DNA of 64,000 bases from Streptomyces alanosinicus (GCF_014650595.1 NZ_BMVG01000007.1:1-64000); one strand, 5' to 3'. Counted from the first letter of the stretch, positions 42,334 through 52,180 are shown. Made by a program: numbers and translations. The notes: a model not told the origin generated them from the letters alone.

Positions 42334-42564
42334 ATGAGTGCAAGCGTGAGCCTGGCAGTGACGCACCTCGTCCCCCTCGCCAAGGAGGTGGACGAGAACA
42401 AGGTCACCCCCGGTGTCCTCGGCTTCATCGTCTTCGCGGTGATGGCCCTGGCGGTGTGGGGCCTGATGAAGTCGATGAGCAAGCACATGAACAAGGTCGA
42501 CTTCAAGGAGGCCCCGGACACGGAGGCCGAGCGGAAGGCCGACTCCGCGGCACAGCGGGGCTGA
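42334..42564 (+). CDS. Small conserved membrane protein downstream of mca
   Basis: The 76-residue product starts MSASVSLAVTHLVPLAKEVD and has one helix (about 27-45, GVLGFIVFAVMALAVWGLMK) and a charged tail (HMNKVDFKEAPDTEAERKAD). An in-frame ATG at 42325 overlaps the mca stop and would add three residues; either may be used. No ribosome site is obvious, so translation probably depends on coupling with mca. The family is conserved beside mca in actinobacteria, function unknown. Confidence 0.78.
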   Translation: MSASVSLAVTHLVPLAKEVDENKVTPGVLGFIVFAVMALAVWGLMKSMSKHMNKVDFKEAPDTEAERKADSAAQRG

Positions 42565-42572
42565 CCCGAAGG

Positions 42573-45500
42573 TCAGCGCCCCGCCGGTACCGCCACTCCC
42601 ATCACATCCCGGGCGTGGCGGTCCGGAGTCATGCGCAGCCGCCAGGCCTGCCAGCCGTCCTCCAGGCTGATGCCGCGCTCCAGGAGCAAGGTGTACGCCG
42701 AGAGACAGCCGGCCAGTTTCTCGTCCCGCAGGGGATGATCCGTGCGGGTCAGCTGGGCCAGCTCCTCCTGGGCGACCGCCGTGCCCACCTCCACCCCGCC
42801 CGGCGCCGCGTACGGCAGCAGGGTGCAGCGCAGAAAGCGGGCCCAGTCCTCGCCGCGCCGGTCGCCGTAGGAGGCGAACAGCTCCAGCGCCTCGTCGGAC
42901 AGGCCGAGCGCGGCCTGCGCGCGCGCGTTGCCGGCGTCGACCACCGCCAGCTCCAGACAGGTCCACGCCTCGCCGTGGGCGACGCCGATGCGCTGGAAGT
43001 CGGCGCGGGCGTCCACCAGGAGTTGCCGGGCGAAGCCGGAGTTGCGCAGCGAGCCGGTCTGTGCGGCCCGCTGGTCGCGGGTGACCCGGGCCGAGTGGTG
43101 CCGGGCGCAGGCCAGGCCGTAGACGTCGCGCATCCGGGAGAACATCGTGCGGGACCGCTCCAGATCGCGCACCGCCCGGTCCAGTTCGCCGGCTTCCTCC
43201 AGCGCCTGGCCCAGGTAGTACAGCGTCCAGGCCTCGCCGCGCACGTCCTCGTTGTCCCGGTGCCGGGCGGCGGCCTGCCTGAGGCTCTCGACGGCCGGTG
43301 AGGCATCGCCGGCCACCAGCCGGGCCCGGGCCAGCTGGGTCAGCGCCCAGGCCTCGCCGCGTGCGTCGTGCGTCCGGCCGTACCGCTCCAGGGCCGCACG
43401 CAGCTCCGTCTCCGCGCGCGGTACGTCCCCCATCCGCAGGGCCAGCTGGCCGAGCTGGAAGTGCGCCCAGGCCTCGCCGTGCACCGAGCCGCCCTCGCGG
43501 TGCAGGACCAGGGAGCGGGTGAGCAGCTCCAGTGCCTCGGCGAGGTGGGCCCGGTCGCGCTGGACGGCGGCCAGGGCGTGCATCGTCCAGGCCCGGTCCG
43601 TCGACAGCTCCGGTGCGGCCTGCAGATCCAGTGCCTCCTGCAGCTTGGCGGCGCCCTCGGTGAGATTGCCCTGGTGGTGCAGGGTGATGCCGAGCGAGCA
43701 CAGCGCGCGGGCCACGCCCGCGTCGTGATGCGCCTCCCGGTACAGGTCCACCACCGAGGCCAGCGTGGTGCGCGCCTTGTCGAGCTCGCCGAGCTGACGG
43801 GCCGCGATGCCGGTGCGCCACTGCACCGAGCGCACCAGCAGCCCCTGGTCCACGGCCTGGGCCAGCTCGCTGATCTCACCGAGCCGGTACAGGTCGCCGC
43901 GCAGCAGGCAGTAGTCGCACAGCGCGCCGAGCAGGTTCTGCACCGCCGACTGGTTCACGCCCTCGGCATGGCGCAGGGCGGCGGTGATGAAACTGGACTC
44001 GTCGTCCAGCCAGCTCAGGGCCTCGTCCAGCGAGGTGAAGCCGTGCGAGCCGAACTGGTGCGAGCGCGTCGACATGTTCCCGTCGACCAGGCGCAGCACC
44101 GAGTCGGCCAGCTCCGCGTAGTTCACGATCAGCCGTTCCTGCGCGGCCGTGCGCTCGGCGGGGTCCTCCTCGTCCAGCAGCCGGGCCTGGGCGAAGTCGC
44201 GCACCAGGTCGTGCAGGCGGTAGCGGCTGCCGCGCACATGGTCGATGAGGCCGGCCCGGGTGAGGGCGGCGAGCTGGCGGGTGGCCTCGCCCTCGTCCGT
44301 GCCGAGCAGGGCGACGGCGGCCGCGGCGCCCAGCGAGGCCCGGCCGACGAGCGCGAGCCTGCGCAGCAGCCGGCGCGCGGGCTCGGGCTGATCGGTGTAG
44401 CGCAGCCACAGGGCCCGCTCGACCGGCTCGACGGGGCCGTACGCGCTGAGGTCCGTGGCCAGTTGCCGGGGTGAGCGCGGGCCGAGTGCGGAGCCCGCGA
44501 CCCTGAGCGCCAGCGGCAGTCCCGCGCACAGTGCGCGGATCCGCTCGGCGGACTCGGCGTCGTAGGGGCCCGACATGTCCTCGGCGGCCGCGCCCAGCAG
44601 CTCCTCGGCGCCGGCCGCGTCCAGCGCCTCGACCGGCAGATGGTGCACCCAGGCCGGCAGGTCCGCGGGCAGATCGAGGGCCGTCAGGGCGGTGACCAGG
44701 ACCAGGCTGTCGGAGTGCTCGGGCACCAGGGCCCGGACCTGCTCCGGGTCGGAGGCGTCGTCCAGCACGATCGTCACCGGCAGGCCCGTCAGATGCCGGT
44801 GGTACAACTCGCCCAGCCGCTTGACCTGCTGGTCGGGGGACGAACGCTCACGGAACAGCAGCTGCTCGCGGGGCGCGCCGAGCCGGTTGAGCAGATGCAG
44901 CAGGGCGTCCCGCGTCGGCAGCGGCGTCTCCTCGCGCCGGCCGCCGCGCAGATCCACGACGACCGCGCCGCGGAAGTGGTCCCGCAGATCGTGCGCCGCG
45001 CGCGCCGCGAGCGTGGTCCGGCCGGAGCCGGGCTCGCCGTGCAGGACCACCACCGTCGGGCGGGTCTCGGTGGCTGCCCTGGCCGCCTGCGCCCACTGCC
45101 GGATCCGCGCCAGCTCCGCCCGGCGGCCCGCGAACAGGCCCTCCGCGTCCGGGAGCTGAGCGAACGACTGCTCAAGCACCGTGCGCCGGCGGGCCGCCGC
45201 GCTCTTGTCCGTGCCGCGCAGCGCCGGGCTGCCGCCGGTCTTCTTCGGCCCCGTCGAGGCGCTGAGCACCCGCTGCTGATCGAGGAAGGGCCGGATGCCG
45301 CGCACCTCCAGCGCGGTCAGCCACTGCAGCCGCAGCTGCTCGGGACCGCCGGGCTGGCCGGCCGCGCCCGCGCGGTGGTGCGCGGCGGGCAGATGGGCGC
45401 CGGCCACCTTCACCACGGAGGCCGCGGCACCGGCCACGCCGGCGGCGACGCCCGTGCCGACGGCCGTGCCGGCCCCGGTGCCCAGGGACAGGTCGGCCGC

Positions 45501-45779
45501 CGCGGCGGCCACCGCGGCGACGACCGCCACCAGCAGGGCCGTCGTGGCGCCCTCACGGGCGTACCGCTGGCCGAAGGTGAGCCGGCCCGCCTCGGACTCG
45601 TCCAGCGCCCGGGTGTACGCGGCGTACTCCTCGCCGGCCGCGCCCGCCATCGCCTCCAGCGCGCCGCGCGCCCGCGACAGCAGTACCTGTCCGTCGATGC
45701 GCCCGCCCGAGCGCCGTACCTCCTCCTCGACGGCGCGCGCCAGCAGACGCTCGGCCTCCGACCGATGGCCGTCCCGCAT
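42573..45779 (-). CDS. Membrane STAND NTPase with C-terminal TPR repeats
   Basis: The 1068-residue protein is a signal-transduction ATPase of AfsR/NB-ARC style. An N-terminal coiled region contains a hydrophobic Ala/Gly/Val stretch (about 79-123), probably one or two membrane helices. The P-loop GEPGSGRTT lies at 248-256, Walker B is in LPVTIVLDDASDPEQV, and a winged-helix-like region follows. From about 560 there are tandem TPR-like units (repeated GEAWTLYYLGQALEEAGELD-style blocks). STAND proteins bind ligand with the repeats, then oligomerise with ATP. There is no obvious output domain at the N-terminus beyond the membrane region. Its targets are unknown. Confidence 0.82.
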   Translation of the reverse strand: MRDGHRSEAERLLARAVEEEVRRSGGRIDGQVLLSRARGALEAMAGAAGEEYAAYTRALDESEAGRLTFGQRYAREGATTALLVAVVAAVAAAAADLSLGTGAGTAVGTGVAAGVAGAAASVVKVAGAHLPAAHHRAGAAGQPGGPEQLRLQWLTALEVRGIRPFLDQQRVLSASTGPKKTGGSPALRGTDKSAAARRRTVLEQSFAQLPDAEGLFAGRRAELARIRQWAQAARAATETRPTVVVLHGEPGSGRTTLAARAAHDLRDHFRGAVVVDLRGGRREETPLPTRDALLHLLNRLGAPREQLLFRERSSPDQQVKRLGELYHRHLTGLPVTIVLDDASDPEQVRALVPEHSDSLVLVTALTALDLPADLPAWVHHLPVEALDAAGAEELLGAAAEDMSGPYDAESAERIRALCAGLPLALRVAGSALGPRSPRQLATDLSAYGPVEPVERALWLRYTDQPEPARRLLRRLALVGRASLGAAAAVALLGTDEGEATRQLAALTRAGLIDHVRGSRYRLHDLVRDFAQARLLDEEDPAERTAAQERLIVNYAELADSVLRLVDGNMSTRSHQFGSHGFTSLDEALSWLDDESSFITAALRHAEGVNQSAVQNLLGALCDYCLLRGDLYRLGEISELAQAVDQGLLVRSVQWRTGIAARQLGELDKARTTLASVVDLYREAHHDAGVARALCSLGITLHHQGNLTEGAAKLQEALDLQAAPELSTDRAWTMHALAAVQRDRAHLAEALELLTRSLVLHREGGSVHGEAWAHFQLGQLALRMGDVPRAETELRAALERYGRTHDARGEAWALTQLARARLVAGDASPAVESLRQAAARHRDNEDVRGEAWTLYYLGQALEEAGELDRAVRDLERSRTMFSRMRDVYGLACARHHSARVTRDQRAAQTGSLRNSGFARQLLVDARADFQRIGVAHGEAWTCLELAVVDAGNARAQAALGLSDEALELFASYGDRRGEDWARFLRCTLLPYAAPGGVEVGTAVAQEELAQLTRTDHPLRDEKLAGCLSAYTLLLERGISLEDGWQAWRLRMTPDRHARDVMGVAVPAGR

Positions 45780-45915
45780 GTCCCGTCCCCCTCCGGCGGC
45801 AACTTCCTTGCCTATGAGTGTCCTTCGAGGAAGGCGGGATGGCGAGGGGCCGACGATCAGTGGGTGCGGTGAGGGTTGCGTGCCGGCTTCCCGACGGCCG
45901 GCCGGGCCGCCCTGC

Positions 45916-46302
45916 TCACCGTGTCCGGCGTCTGTCGGGGTGTCTGCCCACGGCGAGGTGGACGCAGGCCGCGGCCAGGCACGCCTCCGCCGCCGCGCAC
46001 AGCAGTGCCTCGGCCAGGGGGGCGCCGGTGCCGGCTGTCGTGATGTCGAACCAGGCGTCCAGGACGGCGGTCGCGGCCGTCGCGGAGGCGGTGAGGCGGG
46101 CGCGGGGGTCGCCGCGCAGGCCCAGGAGGGCCGTCGTGGCGCAGCCCGCGGCCATGAGGACGTCCAGGCCGATCCAGGCCAGTGGCCAGTTGTCCACCCG
46201 CGCGCTGCCCGGCAGGGTCAGGGCCAGCACGGCCATCCACGGCAGCAGCAGAGCCGCCGCCGCTCCCAGCAGAACCAAGGGCCACTTCTTCCGCACGGTC
46301 AT
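45916..46302 (-). CDS. Four-helix integral membrane protein
   Basis: The 128-residue product starts MTVRKKWPLVLLGAAAALLL and contains about four hydrophobic helices (near 7-28, 38-57, 65-85 and 95-115), ending with a basic tail (GRHPDRRRTR). The ATG at 46302 is preceded by GGGGAAGG. A longer in-frame start would add a charged, unlikely segment. No domain was recognised. It is divergent from the ArsR-like regulator gene with about 140 bases between them. Confidence 0.7.
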   Translation of the reverse strand: MTVRKKWPLVLLGAAAALLLPWMAVLALTLPGSARVDNWPLAWIGLDVLMAAGCATTALLGLRGDPRARLTASATAATAVLDAWFDITTAGTGAPLAEALLCAAAEACLAAACVHLAVGRHPDRRRTR

Positions 46303-46440
46303 GCTCACGCCTTCCCCGTCTCGCGATCCCGTCTCGCGATCCCTCCGACTGCCACCACCGTAGAACGCAGAGAAAATTCTGCAAAGAAAAATCGGCAATC
46401 ATCAGGGGCTTCTCAGGGTTCTCAGGGTTACCGTGGCGGA

Positions 46441-47031
46441 ATGACCGACGGCATGCCCGAGATGACCAGCCTGGAGCGCACCGCCCTCTACAAGTCCCTC
46501 GGCAACCCCCTGCGCCGCCGGATCCTCGAATACCTCGGCCGGCACGGCGGGGCGAACTCCACCGTCCTCGCCCGCGAACTCGGCGAAAGCTCCGGCACCA
46601 CCAGCTACCACCTGCGCAAACTCGCCGAGCAGAGACTCATCGAGGAGATCCCGGAGAAGTCGGGCGGGCGGGAGAGATGGTGGCGGGCCCTGCCCTTCAG
46701 CCACACCACGCCCGACCCGGCCACCATGGCCCCGGAGGAGTACGAGGCCGCGGCCCGGCTCGCCCATCTGAAGATAGAGGTCGACACCGCGCTGTACCGC
46801 CGTGCCCACCAGGAGTACCGCGGCCCCGAGGGCTGGGCCCAGGTCCAGCGCCACGGCACCTGGCTCACCCAGGAGGAACTGCTCGCGTTCATGCGCGAGT
46901 ACCACGCGCTGCTCAAGCGATACGGCCACGCGCGCGAGGAGGCGCCCGACGGGGCACGCCCGGTGATGATGCGTTTCTACGCCGTCCCCGAGCCCGTGGG
47001 AGAGTGGAACGGTGAACCGACTGGCCGATGA
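46441..47031 (+). CDS. ArsR-like winged-helix transcriptional regulator
   Basis: The 196-residue protein has an ArsR-like winged helix near the N-terminus: LYKSLGNPLRRRILEYLGRH and ARELGESSGTTSYHLRKLAE, a helix-turn-helix typical of the group. A C-terminal helical region of unknown ligand (RAHQEYRGPEGWAQVQRHG) follows. No metal-binding cysteines are visible, so it is probably not a metal sensor. Its last 20 bases overlap the start of the thioredoxin-domain gene downstream, implying joint translation. It likely controls the membrane-protein gene across the divergent region, itself, or the following gene. Confidence 0.8.
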   Translation: MTDGMPEMTSLERTALYKSLGNPLRRRILEYLGRHGGANSTVLARELGESSGTTSYHLRKLAEQRLIEEIPEKSGGRERWWRALPFSHTTPDPATMAPEEYEAAARLAHLKIEVDTALYRRAHQEYRGPEGWAQVQRHGTWLTQEELLAFMREYHALLKRYGHAREEAPDGARPVMMRFYAVPEPVGEWNGEPTGR

Positions 47032-49045
47032 GACGTCCCCGTATCTGCTCCAGCACGCCGACAACCCCGTGGACTGGTGGCCCTGGTCGGCCGAGGCCTT
47101 CGACGAGGCCCGCAGCACCGGCAGACCCGTCCTGCTCAGCGTCGGTTACAGCAGCTGCCACTGGTGCCATGTCATGGCGCACGAGTCCTTCGAGGACCGG
47201 GCCACCGCCGACTATCTCAACGAGCACTTCGTCAGCGTCAAGGTCGACCGCGAGGAACGGCCCGACGTCGACGCCGTCTACATGGAAGCCGTACAGGCGG
47301 CCACCGGGCAGGGCGGCTGGCCGATGACCGTCTTTCTGACACCGGATGCCGAACCCTTCTACTTCGGGACCTACTTCCCGCCCGAGCCGCGCCACGGCAT
47401 GCCCTCCTTCCGGCAGGTGCTGGAGGGGGTGCGGCAGGCCTGGGACACCCGGCGGGACGAGGTGGGCGAGGTCGCCGGGAAGATCGTGCGCGATCTCGCG
47501 CAGCGGGAGATCAGCCACCAGGCCGCGCATCCGCCCGCCGAACCGGAACTCGCCCAGGCCCTCCTCGGGCTCACCCGCGAGTACGACCCGCAGCGCGGCG
47601 GATTCGGCGGGGCGCCGAAGTTCCCGCCGTCCATGGTGCTGGAGTTCCTGCTGCGGCATCACGCGCGGACCGGCGCCGAGGGCGCGCTGCAGATGGCCCA
47701 GGACACCTGCGAGCGCATGGCCCGGGGCGGGATCTACGACCAGCTGGGCGGCGGATTCGCCCGGTACTCCGTGGACCGCGGCTGGGTCGTGCCGCATTTT
47801 GAGAAGATGCTGTACGACAACGCGCTGCTGTGCCGGGTGTACGCGCATCTGTGGCGGGCCACCGGATCCGACCTCGCCCGGCGTGTCGCCCTGGAGACCG
47901 CCGACTTCCTCGTCCGCGAACTGCGCACGGAGGAAGGCGGGTTCGCCTCGGCGCTGGACGCCGACAGCGACGACGGCAACGGGCGGCATGTCGAGGGCGC
48001 CTACTACGTGTGGACGCCCGAGCGGCTGCGCGCGGTCCTCGGCGACGCGGACGGCGAACTCGCCGTCCGGTACTACGGCGTCACCGACGAGGGCACCTTC
48101 GAGCACGGACAGTCCGTTCTCCAGCTTCCCCAGCAGGACACCTTCATCGACGCCGGGAAGATCGCCTCCATCAGGGAACGGCTGCTCCACGAGCGCGGGC
48201 AGCGGCCGGCGCCCGGCCGGGACGACAAGGTCGTCGCCGCCTGGAACGGCCTCGCGCTCGCCGCGCTCGCCGAGACCGGCGCCTATTTCGACCGGCCCGA
48301 CCTGATCGAGGCCGCCCTCGGCGCCGCCGACCTCCTCGTCCGCGTCCACCTCGACGAACACGCCCGGCTCGCCCGCACCAGCAAGGACGGCCGCGTCGGC
48401 CCCAACGCCGGTGTCCTGGAGGACTACGCGGATGTCGCCGAGGGCTTCCTGGCGCTGGCGTCCGTGACGGGGGAGGGGGTCTGGCTGGACTTCGCCGGGC
48501 TGCTCGTCGACCATGTGCTCGCCCGCTTCACCGACCCCGCGACCGGCGCCCTCTACGACACCGCCGCCGACGCCGAACCGCTCATCCGCCGGCCGCAGGA
48601 CCCCACCGACAACGCCACCCCCTCCGGCTGGACCGCCGCCGCCGGCGCCCTGCTGAGCTATGCCGCGCACACCGGGTCCGAGGCCCATCGGACCGCCGCC
48701 GAGCGGGCGTTGGGCGTCGTGCAGGCCCTCGGGCCGCGCGTGCCACGGTTCATCGGCTGGGGGCTCGCCGTCGCCGAGGCCCTGCTGGACGGGCCCAAGG
48801 AGATCGCCGTCGTCGGACCCGGCCGCGCCGACGCACGGACGACGGCCTTGCACCGTACGGCACTTCTGGGCACCGCCCCCGGCGCGGTCGTGGCCATGGG
48901 TGTGGCGGAGAGTGATGAGTTTCCGCTGCTCGTCGACCGGCCGCTGGTGGGCGGAGAACCGGCCGCGTACGTCTGCCGGAACTTCACCTGTAACGCGCCG
49001 ACGACCGATCCGGAACGGTTGCGGACCATGCTCAACAGCCACTGA
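47012..49045 (+). CDS. YyaL/Spata20-like thioredoxin-domain protein (DUF255)
   Basis: The 677-residue protein has an N-terminal DUF255 thioredoxin-like domain beginning NRLADETSPYLLQHADNPVD with CHWC at 49-52 (SSCHWCHVMAHESF) and GGWPMTVFLTPD. A long (alpha/alpha)6-barrel-like C-terminal region includes GGFGGAPKFPPSMVLEFLLR. Homologues (B. subtilis YyaL, human SPATA20) are of uncertain function but combine a redox-like site with a glycosidase-like fold. The start at 47012 overlaps the regulator gene. Length is usual for the family. The CxxC-like pair could act as a redox site. Confidence 0.9.
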   Translation: MNRLADETSPYLLQHADNPVDWWPWSAEAFDEARSTGRPVLLSVGYSSCHWCHVMAHESFEDRATADYLNEHFVSVKVDREERPDVDAVYMEAVQAATGQGGWPMTVFLTPDAEPFYFGTYFPPEPRHGMPSFRQVLEGVRQAWDTRRDEVGEVAGKIVRDLAQREISHQAAHPPAEPELAQALLGLTREYDPQRGGFGGAPKFPPSMVLEFLLRHHARTGAEGALQMAQDTCERMARGGIYDQLGGGFARYSVDRGWVVPHFEKMLYDNALLCRVYAHLWRATGSDLARRVALETADFLVRELRTEEGGFASALDADSDDGNGRHVEGAYYVWTPERLRAVLGDADGELAVRYYGVTDEGTFEHGQSVLQLPQQDTFIDAGKIASIRERLLHERGQRPAPGRDDKVVAAWNGLALAALAETGAYFDRPDLIEAALGAADLLVRVHLDEHARLARTSKDGRVGPNAGVLEDYADVAEGFLALASVTGEGVWLDFAGLLVDHVLARFTDPATGALYDTAADAEPLIRRPQDPTDNATPSGWTAAAGALLSYAAHTGSEAHRTAAERALGVVQALGPRVPRFIGWGLAVAEALLDGPKEIAVVGPGRADARTTALHRTALLGTAPGAVVAMGVAESDEFPLLVDRPLVGGEPAAYVCRNFTCNAPTTDPERLRTMLNSH

Positions 49046-49268
49046 GCTGCGGCGACAAGAGGGCGGGAAAGCGTGAACTGTCCGAAAGTGAGCGGGTGTT
49101 CGGATAGATACCGCTTCCCGTAGCACCGTTCCGAAACAAGCTATTTATCGGAAGAGCTCCCACGCTTCACAGATCCCCCCTACGCTCTCCACAGCGACAC
49201 GACGGGTGACCCGTTGGTGACCGACCGTCGTGCGCACAGGGGGTTTCAGCGGATCTGGGGGGATCTTC
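49046..49268. promoter_or_regulatory. Upstream region of the glycan operon with two inverted repeats
   Basis: TCCGAA (49081-49086) with TTCGGA (49099-49104), and TTCCGA (49129-49134) with TCGGAA (49148-49153), form two related dyads. TACGCT at 49181-49186 may be a -10 element. Together they suggest a regulated promoter. Confidence 0.5.
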
Positions 49269-50531
49269 TTGCTGACGTCTGTCTTCATCGCTGCCGTTTC
49301 GCTTGCCCTTTTCTGGATGGCGGCCTTCACCCTGTGGTGGCAGATGCACGCGTGGCGCACGCCCGAGGTGCTGGCCTCCACCCGATTCGGCAGACCGGAC
49401 GGGGGTGAGCACCTGTCCTTCTCGCTGCTCCTGCCGGCCCGGCACGAGCAGGCCGTACTCGACCACACCATCCAGCGGCTGCTGGAGTCCACGCACACCG
49501 ACTTCGAGATCATCGTGATCGTCGGGCACGACGACCCCGAGACCACGGCCGTGGCCGAGCAGGCCGCCGCCCGGGACCCGCGCGTCCGGGTCGTCGTCGA
49601 CACCCACGAGAAGAAGAACAAGCCGAAGGCCATGAACACGGCGCTGCCGCACTGCCGCGGCGACGTCGTCGGGGTCTTCGACGCCGAGGACCAGGTCCAC
49701 CCGGAGCTGCTCACCCACGTCGACCACGCCTTCCGCACGACACGCGCGGACGTCGTCCAGGGCGGGGTGCAGCTCATCAACTTCCACTCCAGCTGGTACA
49801 GCCTGCGCAACTGCCTGGAGTACTTCTTCTGGTTCCGCTCCCGGCTGCACCTGCACGCGCAGAAGGGGTTCATCCCGCTCGGCGGCAACACCGTCTTCGT
49901 ACGGACCGACGTCCTCAGGGAAGCGGACGGCTGGGATCCCGACTGCCTCGCCGAGGACTGCGACCTGGGGGTCCGGCTCTCGTCCGTCGGCAAGAAGGTC
50001 GTCGTCGCCTACGACTCCGACATGGTGACCCGCGAGGAGACCCCGGGCTCCCTGATGTCGCTGCTCAAGCAGCGCACCCGCTGGAACCAGGGATTCCTGC
50101 AGGTCTACCGGAAGAAGGACTGGCGCGAACTCCCCGGATTCGGCCAGCGGCTGCTCGCCCGGTACACCCTGATGACCCCGTTCATGCAGGCCTTCTCCGG
50201 CGTCGTCATCCCGCTCAACGCGGCCGTCGCGCTCTTCCTCGACGTCCCCGTGGGCGTCGCCTTCCTCACCTTCCTGCCGCTGGTCACCGCCGTCGTCACC
50301 TTCGTGTTCGAGGTGGTCGGCCTGCACGACTTCGGCGTCCAGTACGGCCTGCGGGTCCGCCTCTCCCACTACGTCAAGCTCATCGTGGGCGGCCCCTTCT
50401 ACCAGGTCCTCCTCGCCGGTGCCGCGATCCGCGCCGTCTGGCGTGAGCAACGCGGCCGCAACGACTGGGAGTTGACCACGCACGTCGGCGCGCACCTCGC
50501 CGAGCCCCTCCGAGAGGACGTTCCCGCGTGA
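49269..50531 (+). CDS. Processive family-2 glycosyltransferase (cellulose-synthase-like, QxxRW)
   Basis: The 420-residue membrane protein has an N-terminal helix (MLTSVFIAAVSLALFWMAAF) and a GT2 domain opening with LSFSLLLPARHEQAVLDHTI. DxD-like FDAEDQVH (donor binding), LAEDCDLGVRLSS and the QRTRWNQGF motif that marks processive synthases follow, then three C-terminal helices (about 300-400). Such enzymes extend and extrude a polysaccharide. The TTG at 49269 follows a GGGGGGATC site; an in-frame codon 39 bases upstream is less likely. The stop overlaps the next start (GTGA). In Streptomyces the related CslA works with GlxA at hyphal tips; here the oxidase gene lies in the same operon. Confidence 0.82.
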   Translation: MLTSVFIAAVSLALFWMAAFTLWWQMHAWRTPEVLASTRFGRPDGGEHLSFSLLLPARHEQAVLDHTIQRLLESTHTDFEIIVIVGHDDPETTAVAEQAAARDPRVRVVVDTHEKKNKPKAMNTALPHCRGDVVGVFDAEDQVHPELLTHVDHAFRTTRADVVQGGVQLINFHSSWYSLRNCLEYFFWFRSRLHLHAQKGFIPLGGNTVFVRTDVLREADGWDPDCLAEDCDLGVRLSSVGKKVVVAYDSDMVTREETPGSLMSLLKQRTRWNQGFLQVYRKKDWRELPGFGQRLLARYTLMTPFMQAFSGVVIPLNAAVALFLDVPVGVAFLTFLPLVTAVVTFVFEVVGLHDFGVQYGLRVRLSHYVKLIVGGPFYQVLLAGAAIRAVWREQRGRNDWELTTHVGAHLAEPLREDVPA

Positions 50532-52180
50532 CCTCCACCCTCCCCGCGGTGACCGCAGCGAAGGTCCCCGCGGCGCATCGAGCTGCGCCCGAAACGCCGT
50601 CGACCGGTGCCGCACCGCCCTCGGCGCGGCTCCGCGCCCTGCGCCCCGACCTGCTGGTCTGCGGCGGACTGCTCATGGTGATCCTCGTCGTCCAGGGCTG
50701 GAACATCGCCGACTACCCGACCCTCAGCGACGACGAGGGCACCTACCTGGCCCAGGCCTGGGCCGTCCAGCAGGGCCGGGGCCTCGCCCACTACACCTAC
50801 TGGTACGACCACCCGCCGCTCGGCTGGATCCAGATAGCCCTGCTCGGCTGGCTCCCCGCGAAGCTCAGCCCCGGCTCCATGGACGTCGCCACCATGCGGA
50901 TCGCCATGCTGCTGATCAGCGGCGTCAGCGCGGTCCTCGGCTATGTCCTCGGGCGCCGGCTCTCGCTGCCGCGCTGGGCCGCCGGACTCGGCATGGCCCT
51001 GTTCGGGCTCTCCCCGCTCGCGGTCGTGCTCAGCCGGGAGATCTTCCTCGACAACATCGCCGTCATGTGGCTGCTGCTGGCGTTCTGCCTCGCCGCCTCG
51101 CCCAGCCGGCACCTCTGGCATCACTTCGGCGCCGGTCTCGCCGCCGCCGCGGGCGTGCTCACCAAGGAGACGATGCTCGTCGTCCTGCCCGCCCTGTTCG
51201 TCACCATGTGGCGGCACAGCCATCGCGACACCCGCAAGTTCGCCCTCACCGGAGCCGTCACCGCCTGCGCCCTGCTCGGCTTCTCCTACCCGCTGTTCGC
51301 CCTGCTGAAGGGCGAGCTGCTGCCGGGCGCCGGACACGTGTCCCTGTGGGACGGCATCACCTACCAGATGTCCAGGCCCGGTTCGGGATTCGTGCTCGAT
51401 CCGGGCTCCGGCTCCTACGGCGTCCTGCACTCCTGGCTGTACTACGACCGGGTCCTGCCCCTCGGCGGCCTCGCCGGAGCCCTGCTCCTGCTGCTCACCT
51501 GGCGCTGGTCGCTCACCGCCCGCGCCCTCGCCGGACCGTCCCTGGCCGTGGCGATCCTCGCCGCCGTCGCCCTGCGCCCGAACGGCTATCTGCCGGCGAT
51601 GTACGTCATCGGCGCGCTGCCGTTCCTCGCCCTGGTGCTGGCCGGCGGCGCCGCGTCCGTCGTCCACGCGATCGTCTGCAGAGGGCGGTCCGAGCGCGAG
51701 AAGCGGTACGTCACCGGCGGCCGGTACGCGCTCACCGCCGTCCTCGCCCTCACCGCCGGCGCCTACGTCGTACCGCACTGGTACGACGGCGACCGCACCG
51801 CCGTCACCGCCGACGCCAACAAGCCCTACCGGCAGGCCTCCCGCTGGCTCAGCACGAAGGTGGCGGACCCGAAGGACACCCGGGTCCTCGTCGACGACGC
51901 CCTCTGGCTGGACCTCGTGCACGCCGGCTACCGGCCCGGACTCGGCGCCATCTGGTTCTACAAGGCCGACCTCGACCCGGCCGTCACCAAGACCATGCCG
52001 CACGGCTGGCGGGACATCGACTACGTGGTCGCCTCGCCGACGGTCCGCCGCGACGCCAAGGACCTGCCGAACGTCAGGGCCGCCATCCAGCACTCCGCGC
52101 CGGTCGCCACCTTCGGCACCGGGGACGACCGCATCGAGATCCGGCGGATCGGGGCCACGGCCACCGGGGGCGCCCGATGA
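50528..52180 (+). CDS. PMT-like membrane glycosyltransferase (GT39/ArnT type)
   Basis: The 550-residue integral protein has about 11 hydrophobic helices. It has the conserved early acidic motif SDDEGTYLAQAWAVQQG and a WYDHPPLGWIQIA segment typical of dolichyl-phosphate-mannose-type transferases, which use lipid-linked sugars. It overlaps both neighbours (GTGA before, ATGA after), so it is coupled with a processive GT2 upstream and a polyprenyl-phosphate mannosyltransferase-like enzyme downstream. It may transfer sugars onto an exported polymer or protein. The donor sugar and acceptor cannot be inferred. C-terminal extracytoplasmic portion (about 420-550) is large. Confidence 0.82.
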   Translation: MTSTLPAVTAAKVPAAHRAAPETPSTGAAPPSARLRALRPDLLVCGGLLMVILVVQGWNIADYPTLSDDEGTYLAQAWAVQQGRGLAHYTYWYDHPPLGWIQIALLGWLPAKLSPGSMDVATMRIAMLLISGVSAVLGYVLGRRLSLPRWAAGLGMALFGLSPLAVVLSREIFLDNIAVMWLLLAFCLAASPSRHLWHHFGAGLAAAAGVLTKETMLVVLPALFVTMWRHSHRDTRKFALTGAVTACALLGFSYPLFALLKGELLPGAGHVSLWDGITYQMSRPGSGFVLDPGSGSYGVLHSWLYYDRVLPLGGLAGALLLLLTWRWSLTARALAGPSLAVAILAAVALRPNGYLPAMYVIGALPFLALVLAGGAASVVHAIVCRGRSEREKRYVTGGRYALTAVLALTAGAYVVPHWYDGDRTAVTADANKPYRQASRWLSTKVADPKDTRVLVDDALWLDLVHAGYRPGLGAIWFYKADLDPAVTKTMPHGWRDIDYVVASPTVRRDAKDLPNVRAAIQHSAPVATFGTGDDRIEIRRIGATATGGAR

